NCBI GenBank assembly: GCA_022605955.1
Contig: JAKCOZ010000645.1
Span: 39,038-103,037, forward strand
Origin: Rallus limicola
Taxonomy: Eukaryota > Chordata > Aves > Gruiformes > Rallidae
Direction: 5' to 3'
DNA length: 64,000 nt
Shown here: positions 11,558 to 24,230 of the stretch, one piece after another
Numbering within the stretch: the stretch's first letter is position 1
Layout of the letters: every line of letters starts with the position of its first letter
The notes under the pieces: generated by a model
Told to the model about the DNA's origin: nothing
Database searches by the model: none
What the model saw: the letters and a program-made list of their open reading frames with translations, nothing else
Made by a program: the position numbers and the translations under genes

Positions 11558-14500
11558 GTGCTTTTCTCGGCCCTAGCAGACTGCAGTTCAAAACATGCTA
11601 AACGTCCAGCAATAACTCCCAAAGTAAAGAAGCTAGGACTGAAAGGCATAGCTTGTCTGAAACCTCCTAACAGGACACACAAGCAGACCCTGTCACTTTG
11701 GCTCTCAGCCTTTTCCTTTGCCTGGAAAGAGGGAACATGCCTGGAAGCTCCTACGGTGCTTTTCTCGGCCCTAGCAGACTGCAGTTCAAAACATGCTAAA
11801 CGTCCAGCAATAACTCCCAAAGTAAAGAAGCTAGGACTGAAAGGCATAGCTTGTCTGAAACCTCCTAACAGGACACACAAGCAGACCCTGTCACTTTGGC
11901 TCTCAGCCTTTTCCTTTGCCTGGAAAGAAGGAACATACCTGCTACCTCCTACAGTGCTTTTCTCGGCCCTAGCAGACTGCAGTTCAAAACATGCTAAACG
12001 TCCAGCAATAACTCCCAAAGTAAAGAAGCTAGGACTGAAAGGCATAGCTTGTCTGAAACCTCCTAACAGGACACACAAGCAGACCCTGTCACTTTGGCTC
12101 TCAGCCTTTTCCTTTGCCTGGAAAGAGGGAACATGCCTGGAACCTCCTACGGTGCTTTTCTCGGCCCTAGCAGACTGCAGTTCAAAACATGCTAAACGTC
12201 CAGCAATAACTCCCAAAGTAAAGAAGCTAGGACTGAAAGGCATAGCTTGTCTGAAACCTCCTAACAGGACACACAAGCAGACCCTGTCACTTTGGCTCTC
12301 AGCCTTTTCCTTTGCATGGAAAGAGGGAACATGCCTGGAACCTCCTACGGTGCTTTTCTCGGCCCTAGCAGACTGCAGTTCAAAACATGCTAAACGTCCA
12401 GCAATAACTCCCAAAGTAAAGAAGCTAGGCATGAAAGGCATAGCTTGTCTGAAACCTCCTAACAGGACACACAAGCAGACCCTGTCACTTTGGCTCTCAG
12501 CCTTTTCCTTTGCCTGGAAAGAGGGAACATGCCTGGAAGCTCCTACGGTGCTTTTCTCGGCCCTAGCAGACTGCAGTTCAAAACATGCTAAACGTCCAGC
12601 AATAACTCCCAAAGTAAAGAAGCTAGGACTGAAAGGCATAGCTTGTCTGAAACCTCCTAACAGGACACACAAGCAGACCCTGTCACTTTGGCTCTCAGCC
12701 TTTTCCTTTGCCTGGAAAGAAGGAACATACCTGCTACCTCCTACAGTGCTTTTCTCGGCCCTAGCAGACTGCAGTTCAAAACATGCTAAACGTCCAGCAA
12801 TAACTCCCAAAGTAAAGAAGCTAGGACTGAAAGGCATAGCTTGTCTGAAACCTCCTAACAGGACACACAAGCAGACCCTGTCACTTTGGCTCTCAGCCTT
12901 TTCCTTTGCCTGGAAAGAGGGAACATGCCTGGAACATCCTACGGTGCTTTTCTCGGCCCTAGCAGACTGCAGTTCAAAACATGCTAAACGTCCAGCAATA
13001 ACTCCCAAAGTAAAGAAGCTAGGACTGAAAGGCATAGCTTGTCTGAAACCTCCTAACAGGACACACAAGCAGACCCTGTCACTTTGGCTCTCAGCCTTTT
13101 CCTTTGCATGGAAAGAGGGAACATGCCTGGAACCTCCTACGGTGCTTTTCTCGGCCCTAGCAGACTGCAGTTCAAAACATGCTAAACGTCCAGCAATAAC
13201 TCCCAAAGTAAAGAAGCTAAGACTGAAAGGCATAGCTTGTCTGAAACCTCCTAACAGGACACACAAGCAGACCCTGTCACTTTGGCTCTCAGCCTTTTCC
13301 TTTGCCTGGAAAGAGGGAACATGCCTGGAAGCTCCTACGGTGCTTTTCTCGGCCCTAGCAGACTGCAGTTCAAAACATGCTAAACGTCCAGCAATAACTC
13401 CCAAAGTAAAGAAGCTAGGACTGAAAGGCATAGCTTGTCTGAAACCTCCTAACAGGACACACAAGCAGACCCTGTCACTTTGGCTCTCAGCCTTTTCCTT
13501 TGCCTGGAAAGAAGGAACATACCTGCTACCTCCTACAGTGCTTTTCTCGGCCCTAGCAGACTGCAGTTCAAAACATGCTAAACGTCCAGCAATAACTCCC
13601 AAAGTAAAGAAGCTAGGCATGAAAGGCATAGCTTGTCTGAAACCTCCTAACAGGACACACAAGCAGACCCTGTCACTTTGGCTCTCAGCCTTTTCCTTTG
13701 CCTGGAAAGAGGGAACATGCCTGGAACCTCCTACGGTGCTTTTCTCGGCCCTAGCAGACTGCAGTTCAAAACATGCTAAACGTCCAGCAATAACTCCCAA
13801 AGTAAAGAAGCTAGGCATGAAAGGCATAGCTTGTCTGAAACCTCCTAACAGGACACACAAGCAGACCCTGTCACTTTGGCTCTCAGCCTTTTCCTTTGCC
13901 TGGAAAGAGGGAACATGCCTGGAACCTCCTACGGTGCTTTTCTCGGCCCTAGCAGACTGCAGTTCAAAACATGCTAAACGTCCAGCAATAACTCCCAAAG
14001 TAAAGAAGCTAGGACTGAAAGGCATAGCTTGTCTGAAACCTCCTAACAGGACACACAAGCAGACCCTGTCACTTTGGCTCTCAGCCTTTTCCTTTGCCTG
14101 GAAAGAGGGAACATGCCTGGAAGCTCCTACGGTGCTTTTCTCGGCCCTAGCAGACTGCAGTTCAAAACATGCTAAACGTCCAGCAATAACTCCCAAAGTA
14201 AAGAAGCTAGGACTGAAAGGCATAGCTTGTCTGAAACCTCCTAACAGGACACACAAGCAGACCCTGTCACTTTGGCTCTCAGCCTTTTCCTTTGCCTGGA
14301 AAGAAGGAACATACCTGCTACCTCCTACAGTGCTTTTCTCGGCCCTAGCAGACTGCAGTTCAAAACATGCTAAACGTCCAGCAATAACTCCCAAAGTAAA
14401 GAAGCTAGGACTGAAAGGCATAGCTTGTCTGAAACCTCCTAACAGGACACACAAGCAGACCCTGTCACTTTGGCTCTCAGCCTTTTCCTTTGCCTGGAAA

Positions 14501-14725
14501 GAGGGAACATGCCTGGAACCTCCTACGGTGCTTTTCTCGGCCCTAGCAGACTGCAGTTCAAAACATGCTAAACGTCCAGCAATAACTCCCAAAGTAAAGA
14601 AGCTAGGACTGAAAGGCATAGCTTGTCTGAAACCTCCTAACAGGACATACAAGCAGACCCTGTCACTTTGGCTCTCAGCCTTTTCCTTTGCATGGAAAGA
14701 GGGAACATGCCTGGAACCTCCTACG
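11558..14725 (+). repeat. four-monomer HOR (792 bp), four tandem copies
   Basis: Monomers 59-74 repeat the order ggaagctcc-ending, Y-ending, C, C four times. Copies differ slightly: the second has an end reading ggaacatcc near 12934, the third a centre reading ctaagact near 13218 and two ggcat units, and the fourth ends in a unit with acatacaag near 14646. This is the shortest regular HOR in the window and was probably made by local unequal crossover. Confidence 0.8.
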
Positions 14726-15121
14726 GTGCTTTTCTCGGCCCTAGCAGACTGCAGTTCAAAACATGCTAAACGTCCAGCAATAACTCCCAAAGTAAAGAAG
14801 CTAGGCATGAAAGGCATAGCTTGTCTGAAACCTCCTAACAGGACACACAAGCAGACCCTGTCACTTTGGCTCTCAGCCTTTTCCTTTGCCTGGAAAGAGG
14901 GAACATGCCTGGAACCTCCTACGGTGCTTTTCTCGGCCCTAGGAGACTGCAGTTCAAAACTTGCTAAACGTCCAGCAATAACTCCCAAAGTAAAGAAGCT
15001 AGGCATGAAAGGCATAGCTTGTCTGAAACCTCCTAACAGGACACACAAGCAGACCCTGTCACTTTGGCTCTCAGCCTTTTCCTTTGCCTGGAAAGAAGGA
15101 ACATACCTGCTACCTCCTACA

Positions 15122-17101
15122 GTGCTTTTCTCGGCCCTAGCAGACTGCAGTTCAAAACATGCTAAACGTCCAGCAATAACTCCCAAAGTAAAGAAGCTAG
15201 GACTGAAAGGCATAGCTTGTCTGAAACCTCCTAACAGGACACACAAGCAGACCCTGTCACTTTGGCTCTCAGCCTTTTCCTTTGCCTGGAAAGAGGGAAC
15301 ATGCCTGGAAGCTCCTACGGTGCTTTTCTCGGCCCTAGCAGACTGCAGTTCAAAACATGCTAAACGTCCAGCAATAACTCCCAAAGTAAAGAAGCTAGGA
15401 CTGAAAGGCATAGCTTGTCTGAAACCTCCTAACAGGACACACAAGCAGACCCTGTCACTTTGGCTCTCAGCCTTTTCCTTTGCATGGAAAGAGGGAACAT
15501 GCCTGGAACCTCCTACGGTGCTTTTCTCGGCCATAGCAGACTGCAGTTCAAAACATGCTAAACGTCCAGCAATAACTCCCAAAGTCAAGAAGCTAGGCCT
15601 GAAAGGCATAGCTTGTCTGAAACCTCCTAACAGGACACACAAGCAGACCCTGTCACTTTGGCTCTCAGCCTTTTCCTTTGCCTGGAAAGAGGGAACATGC
15701 CTGGAAGCTCCTACGGTGCTTTTCTCGGCCCTAGCAGACTGCAGTTCAAAACATGCTAAACGTCCAGCAATAACTCCCAAAGTAAAGAAGCTAGGACTGA
15801 AAGGCATAGCTTGTCTGAAACCTCCTAACAGGACACACAAGCAGACCCTGTCACTTTGGCTCTCAGCCTTTTCCTTTGCCTGGAAAGAAGGAACATGCCT
15901 GCTACCTCCTACAGTGCTTTTCTCGGCCCTAGCAGACTGCAGTTCAAAACATGCTAAACGTCCAGCAATAACTCCCAAAGTAAAGAAGCTAGGCATGAAA
16001 GGCATAGCTTGTCTGAAACCTCCTAACAGGACACACAAGCAGACCCTGTCACTTTGGCTCTCAGCCTTTTCCTTTGCCTGGAAAGAAGGAACATACCTGC
16101 TACCTCCTACAGTGCTTTTCTCGGCCCTAGCAGACTGCAGTTCAAAACATGCTAAACGTCCAGCAATAACTCCCAAAGTAAAGAAGCTAGGACTGAAAGG
16201 CATAGCTTGTCTGAAACCTCCTAACAGGACACACAAGCAGACCCTGTCACTTTGGCTCTCAGCCTTTTCCTTTGCCTGGAAAGAGGGAACATGCCTGGAA
16301 GCTCCTACGGTGCTTTTCTCGGCCCTAGCAGACTGCAGTTCAAAACATGCTAAACGTCCAGCAATAACTCCCAAAGTAAAGAAGCTAGGACTGAAAGGCA
16401 TAGCTTGTCTGAAACCTCCTAACAGGACACACAAGCAGACCCTGTCACTTTGGCTCTCAGCCTTTTCCTTTGCATGGAAAGAGGGAACATGCCTGGAACC
16501 TCCTACGGTGCTTTTCTCGGCCATAGCAGACTGCAGTTCAAAACATGCTAAACGTCCAGCAATAACTCCCAAAGTCAAGAAGCTAGGCCTGAAAGGCATA
16601 GCTTGTCTGAAACCTCCTAACAGGACACACAAGCAGACCCTGTCACTTTGGCTCTCAGCCTTTTCCTTTGCCTGGAAAGAGGGAACATGCCTGGAAGCTC
16701 CTACGGTGCTTTTCTCGGCCCTAGCAGACTGCAGTTCAAAACATGCTAAACGTCCAGCAATAACTCCCAAAGTAAAGAAGCTAGGACTGAAAGGCATAGC
16801 TTGTCTGAAACCTCCTAACAGGACACACAAGCAGACCCTGTCACTTTGGCTCTCAGCCTTTTCCTTTGCCTGGAAAGAAGGAACATACCTGCTACCTCCT
16901 ACAGTGCTTTTCTCGGCCCTAGCAGACTGCAGTTCAAAACATGCTAAACGTCCAGCAATAACTCCCAAAGTAAAGAAGCTAGGCATGAAAGGCATAGCTT
17001 GTCTGAAACCTCCTAACAGGACACACAAGCAGACCCTGTCACTTTGGCTCTCAGCCTTTTCCTTTGCCTGGAAAGAGGGAACATACCTGCTACCTCTTAC
17101 A
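15122..17101 (+). repeat. five-monomer HOR (990 bp), two tandem copies
   Basis: Monomers 77-81 and 82-86 share one order: aagctcc-ending, C, a unit with ggccatagcag (15531 and 16521) plus aaagtcaagaag and ggcct, a Y-like unit, then ggcat with a Y end. The rare ggccatag marker is exactly 990 bp apart. The first copy has a chimeric end, gaaggaacatgcctgctacc, near 15887; the second has gagggaac joined to a Y end reading cctcttac near 17093. Confidence 0.88.
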
Positions 17102-17287
17102 GTGCTTTTCTCGGCCCTAGCAGACTGCAGTTCAAAACATGCTAAACGTCCAGCAATAACTCCCAAAGTAAAGAAGCTAGGACTGAAAGGCATAGCTTGT
17201 CTGAAACCTCCTAACAGGACACACAAGCAGACCCTGTCACTTTGGCTCTCAGCCTTTTCCTTTGCCTGGAAAGAGGGAACATGCCTG

Positions 17288-17337
17288 TAACCTCCTACGG
17301 TGCTTTTCTCGGCCCTAGCAGACTGCAGTTCAATTAC
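17288..17337 (+). other. nonsense change and 1-bp insertion, local disruption
   Basis: The normal cctggaacc reads cctgtaacc here, creating taa at 17288-17290 in the long forward frame. About 40 bp later the normal ttcaaaacatg reads ttcaattacatg, adding one base (monomer 88 is 199 bp), and a further change, cagcgataac, follows. Three private changes in one unit make this the most altered monomer on the left side. The local clustering of errors could be old damage or a sequencing or assembly fault. Confidence 0.85.
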
Positions 17338-19081
17338 ATGCTAAACGTCCAGCGATAACTCCCAAAGTAAAGAAGCTAGGACTGAAAGGCATAGCTTGTC
17401 TGAAACCTCCTAACAGGACACACAAGCAGACCCTGTCACTTTGGCTCTCAGCCTTTTCCTTTGCCTGGAAAGAGGGAACATGCCTGGAACCTCCTACGGT
17501 GCTTTTCTCGGCCCTAGCAGACTGCAGTTCAAAACATGCTAAACGTCCAGCAATAACTCCCAAAGTAAAGAAGCTAGGCATGAAAGGCATAGCTTGTCTG
17601 AAACCTCCTAACAGGACACACAAGCAGACCCTGTCACTTTGGCTCTCAGCCTTTTCCTTTGCCTGGAAAGAGGGAACATGCCTGGAACCTCCTACGGTGC
17701 TTTTCTCGGCCCTAGCAGACTGCAGTTCAAAACATGCTAAACGTCCAGCAATAACTCCCAAAGTAAAGAAGCTAGGCATGAAAGGCATAGCTTGTCTGAA
17801 ACCTCCTAACAGGACACACAAGCAGACCCTGTCACTTTGGCTCTCAGCCTTTTCCTTTGCCTGGAAAGAGGGAACATACCTGCTACCTCCTACAGTGCTT
17901 TTCTCGGCCCTAGCAGACTGCAGTTCAAAACATGCTAAACGTCCAGCAATAACTCCCAAAGTAAAGAAGCTAGGACTGAAAGGCATAGCTTGTCTGAAAC
18001 CTCCTAACAGGACACACAAGCAGACCCTGTCACTTTGGCTCTCAGCCTTTTCCTTTGCCTGGAAAGAGGGAACATGCCTGGAACCTCCTACGGTGCTTTT
18101 CTCGGCCCTAGCAGACTGCAGTTCAAAACATGCTAAACGTCCAGCAATAACTCCCAAAGTAAAGAAGCTAGGACTGAAAGGCATAGCTTGTCTGAAACCT
18201 CCTAACAGGACACACAAGCAGACCCTGTCACTTTGGCTCTCAGCCTTTTCCTTTGCATGGAAAGAGGGAACATGCCTGGAACCTCCTACGGTGCTTTTCT
18301 CGGCCCTAGCAGACTGCAGTTCAAAACATGCTAAACGTCCAGCAATAACTCCCAAAGTAAAGAAGCTAGGCATGAAAGGCATAGCTTGTCTGAAACCTCC
18401 TAACAGGACACACAAGCAGACCCTGTCACTTTGGCTCTCAGCCTTTTCCTTTGCCTGGAAAGAGGGAACATGCCTGGAACCTCCTACGGTGCTTTTCTCG
18501 GCCCTAGCAGACTGCAGTTCAAAACATGCTAAACGTCCAGCAATAACTCCCAAAGTAAAGAAGCTAGGCATGAAAGGCATAGCTTGTCTGAAACCTCCTA
18601 ACAGGACACACAAGCAGACCCTGTCACTTTGGCTCTCAGCCTTTTCCTTTGCATGGAAAGAGGGAACATGCCTGGAACCTCCTACGGTGCTTTTCTCGGC
18701 CCTAGCAGACTGCAGTTCAAAACATGCTAAACGTCCAGCAATAACTCCCAAAGTAAAGAAGCTAGGCCTGAAAGGCATAGCTTGTCTGAAACCTCCTAAC
18801 AGGACACACAAGCAGACCCTGTCACTTTGGCTCTCAGCCTTTTCCTTTGCCTGGAAAGAGGGAACATGCCTGGAACCTCCTACGGTGCTTTTCTCGGCCC
18901 TAGCAGACTGCAGTTCAAAACATGCTAAACGTCCAGCAATAACTCCCAAAGTAAAGAAGCTAGGACTGAAAGGCATAGCTTGTCTGAAACCTCCTAACAG
19001 GACACACAAGCAGACCCTGTCACTTTGGCTCTCAGCCTTTTCCTTTGCCTGGAAAGAAGGAACATACCTGTACCTCCTACA
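17300..19081 (+). repeat. nine-monomer segment bounded by opposite 1-bp indels
   Basis: Monomers 88-96 are shifted one base relative to flanking phase. The shift begins with the insertion near 17334 and ends with a deletion after 19070, where cctgctacc has become cctgtacc. Variant order is ggact C, ggcat C, ggcat with a mixed end (gagggaac plus a Y tail near 17880), two ggact C, two ggcat C, ggcct C, ggact Y. No tandem HOR is obvious. Confidence 0.8.
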
Positions 19082-19873
19082 GTGCTTTTCTCAGCCCTAG
19101 CAGACTGCAGTTCAAAACATGCTAAACGTCCAGCAATAACTCCCAAAGTAAAGAAGCTAGGACTGAAAGGCATAGCTTGTCTGAAACCTCCTAACAGGAC
19201 ACACAAGCAGACCCTGTCACTTTGGCTCTCAGCCTTTTCCTTTGCATGGAAAGAGGGAACATACCTGCTACCTCCTACGGTGCTTTTCTCGGCCCTAGCA
19301 GACTGCAGTTCAAAACATGCTAAACGTCCAGCAATAACTCCCAAAGTAAAGAAGCTAGGACTGAAAGGCATAGCTTGTCTGAAACCTCCTAACAGGACAC
19401 ACAAGCAGACCCTGTCACTTTGGCTCTCAGCCTTTTCCTTTGCATGGAAAGAGGGAACATGCCTGGAACCTCCTACGGTGCTTTTCTCGGCCCTAGCAGA
19501 CTGCAGTTCAAAACATGCTAAACGTCCAGCAATAACTCCCAAAGTAAAGAAGCTAGGACTGAAAGGCATAGCTTGTCTGAAACCTCCTAACAGGACACAC
19601 AAGCAGACCCTGTCACTTTGGATCTCAGCCTTTTCCTTTCCCTGGAAAGAAGGAACATACCTGATACATCCAACAGTGCTTTTCTCGGCCCTAGCAGACT
19701 GCAGTTCAAAACATGCTAAACGTCCAGCAATAACTCCCAAAGTAAAGAAGCTAGGACTGAAAGGCATAGCTTGTCTGAAACCTCCTAACAGGACACACAA
19801 GCAGACCCTGTCACTTTGGCTCTCAGCCTTTTCCTTTGCCTGGAAAGAGGGAACATGCCTGGAACCTCCTACG

Positions 19874-21061
19874 GTGCTTTTCTCGGCCCTAGCAGACTGC
19901 AGTTCAAAACATGCTAAACGTCCAGCAATAACTCCCAAAGTAAAGAAGCTAGGCATGAAAGGCATAGCTTGTGTGAAACCTCCTAACAGGACACACAAGC
20001 AGACCCTGTCACTTTGGCTCTCAGCCTTTTCCTTTGCCTGGAAAGAGGGAACATGCCTGGAACCTCCTACGGTGCTTTTCTCGGCCCTAGCAGACTGCAG
20101 TTCAAAACATGCTAAATGTCCAGCAATAACTCCCAAAGTAAAGAAGCTAGGACTGAAAGGCATAGCTTGTCTGAAACCTCCTAACAGGACACACAAGCAG
20201 ACCCTGTCACTTTGGCTCTCAGCCTTTTCCTTTGCATGGAAAGAGGGAACATGCCTGGAACCTCCTACGGTGCTTTTCTCGGCCCTAGCAGACTGCAGTT
20301 CAAAACATGCTAAACGTCCAGCAATAACTCCCAAAGTAAAGAAGCTAGGCATGAAAGGCATAGCTTGTCTGAAACCTCCTAACAGGACACACAAGCAGAC
20401 CCTGTCACTTTGGCTCTCAGCCTTTTCCTTTGCCTGGAAAGAGGGAACATGCCTGGAACCTCCTACGGTGCTTTTCTCGGCCCTAGCAGACTGCAGTTCA
20501 AAACATGCTAAACGTCCAGCAATAACTCCCAAAGTAAAGAAGCTAGGCCTGAAAGGCATAGCTTGTCTGAAACCTCCTAACAGGACACACAAGCAGACCC
20601 TGTCACTTTGGCTCTCAGCCTTTTCCTTTGCCTGGAAAGAAGGAACTTACCTGCTACCTCCTACAGTGCTTTTCTCGGCCCTAGCAGACTGCAGTTCAAA
20701 ACATGCTAAACGTCCAGCAATAACTCCCAAAGTAAAGAAGCTAGGCATGAAAGGCATAGCTTGTCTGAAACCTCCTAACAGGACACACAAGCAGACCCTG
20801 TCACTTTGGCTCTCAGCCTTTTCCTTTGCCTGGAAAGAGGGAACATGCCTGGAACCTCCTACGGTGCTTTTCTCGGCCCTAGCAGACTGCAGTTCAAAAC
20901 ATGCTAAACGTCCAGCAATAACTCCCAAAGTAAAGAAGCTAGGACTGAAAGGCATAGCTTGTCTGAAACCTCCTAACAGGACACACAAGCAGACCCTGTC
21001 ACTTTGGCTCTCAGCCTTTTCCTTTGCCTGGAAAGAAGGAACATGCCTGGAACCTCCTACG
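19874..21061 (+). repeat. six-monomer marker cassette, copy 2
   Basis: Monomers 101-106 repeat the cassette at 7400 exactly 63 monomers (12474 bp) later: gcttgtgtg near 19970, aaatgtcc near 20114, ggcat, and aacttacc at 20646. It is preceded two units earlier by a tttccctgg unit near 19635, as are the markers around 3003-3340. That unit is unusually altered (gatctcagcc at 19621, ctgatacatccaacag near 19662). Confidence 0.87.
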
Positions 21062-21853
21062 GTGCTTTTCTCGGCCCTAGCAGACTGCAGTTCAAAACAT
21101 GCTAAACGTCCAGCAATAACTCCCAAAGTAAAGAAGCTAGGACTGAAAGGCATAGCTTGTCTGAAACCTCCTAACAGGACACACAAGCAGACCCTGTCAC
21201 TTTGGCTCTCAGCCTTTTCCTTTGCCTGGAAAGAGGGAACATGCCTGGAACCTCCTACGGTGCTTTTCTCGGCCCTAGCAGACTGCAGTTCAAAACATGC
21301 TAAACGTCCAGCAATAACTCCCAAAGTAAAGAAGCTAGGACTGAAAGGCATAGCTTGTCTGAAACCTCCTAACAGGACACACAAGCAGACCCTGTCACTT
21401 TGGCTCTCAGCCTTTTCCTTTGCCTGGAAAGAGGGAACATGCCTGGAACCTCCTACGGTGCTTTTCTCGGCCCTAGCAGACTGCAGTTCAAAACATGCTA
21501 AACGTCCAGCAATAACTCCCAAAGTAAAGAAGCTAGGACTGAAAGGCATAGCTTGTCTGAAACCTCCTAACAGGACACACAAGCAGACCCTGTCACTTTG
21601 GCTCTCAGCCTTTTCCTTTGCCTGGAAAGAGGGAACATGCCTGGAACCTCCTACGGTGCTTTTCTCGGCCCTAGCAGACTGCAGTTCAAAACATGCTAAA
21701 CGTCCAGCAATTACTCCCAAAGTCAAGAAGCTAGGCATGAAAGGCATAGCTTGTCTGAAACCTCCTAACAGGACACACAAGCAGACCCTGTCACTTTGGC
21801 TCTCAGCCTTTTCCTTTGCCTGGAAAGAGGGAACATGCCTGGAACCTCCTACG

Positions 21854-23833
21854 GTGCTTTTCTCGGCCCTAGCAGACTGCAGTTCAAAACATGCTAAACG
21901 TCCAGCAATAACTCCCAAAGTAAAGAAGCTAGGACTGAAAGGCATAGCTTGTCTGAAACCTCCTAACAGGACACACAAGCAGACCCTGTCACTTTGGCTC
22001 TCAGCCTTTTCCTTTGCCTGGAAAGAAGGAACATACCTGCTACCTCCTACAGTGCTTTTCTCGGCCCTAGCAGACTGCAGTTCAAAACATGCTAAACGTC
22101 CAGCAATAACTCCCAAAGTAAAGAAGCTAGGACTGAAAGGCATAGCTTGTCTGAAACCTCCTAACAGGACACACAAGCAGACCCTGTCACTTTGGCTCTC
22201 AGCCTTTTCCTTTGCCTGGAAAGAGGGAACATGCCTGGAACCTCCTACGGTGCTTTTCTCGGCCCTAGCAGACTGCAGTTCAAAACATGCTAAACGTCCA
22301 GCAATAACTCCCAAAGTAAAGAAGCTAGGACTGAAAGGCATAGCTTGTCTGAAACCTCCTAACAGGACACACAAGCAGACCCTGTCACTTTGGCTCTCAG
22401 CCTTTTCCTTTGCCTGGAAAGAGGGAACATGCCTGGAACCTCCTACGGTGCTTTTCTCGGCCCTAGCAGACTGCAGTTCAAAACATGCTAAACGTCCAGC
22501 AATAACTCCCAAAGTAAAGAAGCTAGGACTGAAAGGCATAGCTTGTCTGAAACCTCCTAACAGGACACACAAGCAGACCCTGTCACTTTGGCTCTCAGCC
22601 TTTTCCTTTGCCTGGAAAGAAGGAACATACCTGCTACCTCCTACAGTGCTTTTCTCGGCCCTAGCAGACTGCAGTTCAAAACATGCTAAACGTCCAGCAA
22701 TAACTCCCAAAGTAAAGAAGCTAGGCATGAAAGGCATAGCTTGTCTGAAACCTCCTAACAGGACACACAAGCAGACCCTGTCACTTTGGCTCTCAGCCTT
22801 TTCCTTTGCATGGAAAGAGGGAACATGCCTGGAACCTCCTACGGTGCTTTTCTCGGCCCTAGCAGACTGCAGTTCAAAACATGCTAAACGTCCAGCAATA
22901 ACTCCCAAAGTAAAGAAGCTAGGACTGAAAGGCATAGCTTGTCTGAAACCTCCTAACAGGACACACAAGCAGACCCTGTCACTTTGGCTCTCAGCCTTTT
23001 CCTTTGCCTGGAAAGAAGGAACATACCTGCTACCTCCTACAGTGCTTTTCTCGGCCCTAGCAGACTGCAGTTCAAAACATGCTAAACGTCCAGCAATAAC
23101 TCCCAAAGTAAAGAAGCTAGGACTGAAAGGCATAGCTTGTCTGAAACCTCCTAACAGGACACACAAGCAGACCCTGTCACTTTGGCTCTCAGCCTTTTCC
23201 TTTGCCTGGAAAGAGGGAACATGCCTGGAACCTCCTACGGTGCTTTTCTCGGCCCTAGCAGACTGCAGTTCAAAACATGCTAAACGTCCAGCAATAACTC
23301 CCAAAGTAAAGAAGCTAGGACTGAAAGGCATAGCTTGTCTGAAACCTCCTAACAGGACACACAAGCAGACCCTGTCACTTTGGCTCTCAGCCTTTTCCTT
23401 TGCCTGGAAAGAGGGAACATGCCTGGAACCTCCTACGGTGCTTTTCTCGGCCCTAGCAGACTGCAGTTCAAAACATGCTAAACGTCCAGCAATAACTCCC
23501 AAAGTAAAGAAGCTAGGACTGAAAGGCATAGCTTGTCTGAAACCTCCTAACAGGACACACAAGCAGACCCTGTCACTTTGGCTCTCAGCCTTTTCCTTTG
23601 CCTGGAAAGAAGGAACATACCTGCTACCTCCTACAGTGCTTTTCTCGGCCCTAGCAGACTGCAGTTCAAAACATGCTAAACGTCCAGCAATAACTCCCAA
23701 AGTAAAGAAGCTAGGCATGAAAGGCATAGCTTGTCTGAAACCTCCTAACAGGACACACAAGCAGACCCTGTCACTTTGGCTCTCAGCCTTTTCCTTTGCA
23801 TGGAAAGAGGGAACATGCCTGGAACCTCCTACG
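21854..23833 (+). repeat. five-monomer HOR (990 bp), two tandem copies
   Basis: Monomers 111-115 and 116-120 share the order Y, C, C, Y, then ggcat with gcatgg and a C end. The two copies look almost identical over 1980 bp. This 5-mer differs in composition from the one at 15122, so two separate 5-monomer duplications occurred. The preceding unit carries caattactcccaaagtcaag near 21709, linking it to the variant near 9036. Confidence 0.85.
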
Positions 23834-24032
23834 GTGCTTTTCTCGGCCCTAGCAGACTGCAGTTCAAAACATGCTAAACGTCCAGCAATAACTCCCAAAG
23901 TAAAGAAGCTAGGACTGAAAGGCATAGCTTGTCTGAAACCTCCTAACAGGACACACAAGCAGACCCTGTCACTTTGGCTCTCAGCCTTTTCCTTTTCTCT
24001 GGAAAGAAGGAACATACCTGCTACATCCTACA
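23834..24032 (+). repeat. 199-bp monomer with 1-bp insertion
   Basis: The usual cctttgcctgg or cctttccctgg reads ccttttctctgg at 23991-24002, adding one base. The following end is a Y variant reading ctacatcctacag. The unit appears related to the tttccctgg type, whose nearest other copy is near 19635, 22 monomers earlier: the cassettes following the two units are offset by 22 monomers plus this extra base. Confidence 0.85.
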
Positions 24033-24230
24033 GTGCTTTTCTCGGCCCTAGCAGACTGCAGTTCAAAACATGCTAAACGTCCAGCAATAACTCCCAAAGT
24101 AAAGAAGCTAGGACTGAAAGGCATAGCTTGTCTGAAACCTCCTAACAGGACACACAAGCAGACCCTGTCACTTTGGCTCTCAGCCTTTTCCTTTGCCTGG
24201 AAAGAGGGAACATGCCTGGAACCTCCTACG

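Noticed and set aside
74..17290. Forward open frame of 5738 codons
   Set aside because: A 66-codon unit with one stop-free frame gives an endless frame automatically; a random 66-codon frame is open about 4% of the time. Recurrent variants are mostly nonsynonymous (Leu/Met, the Cys-Leu-Glu-Pro/Tyr-Leu-Leu-Pro ends) and the frame ends at a private stop. No start context, promoter or known domain is present.
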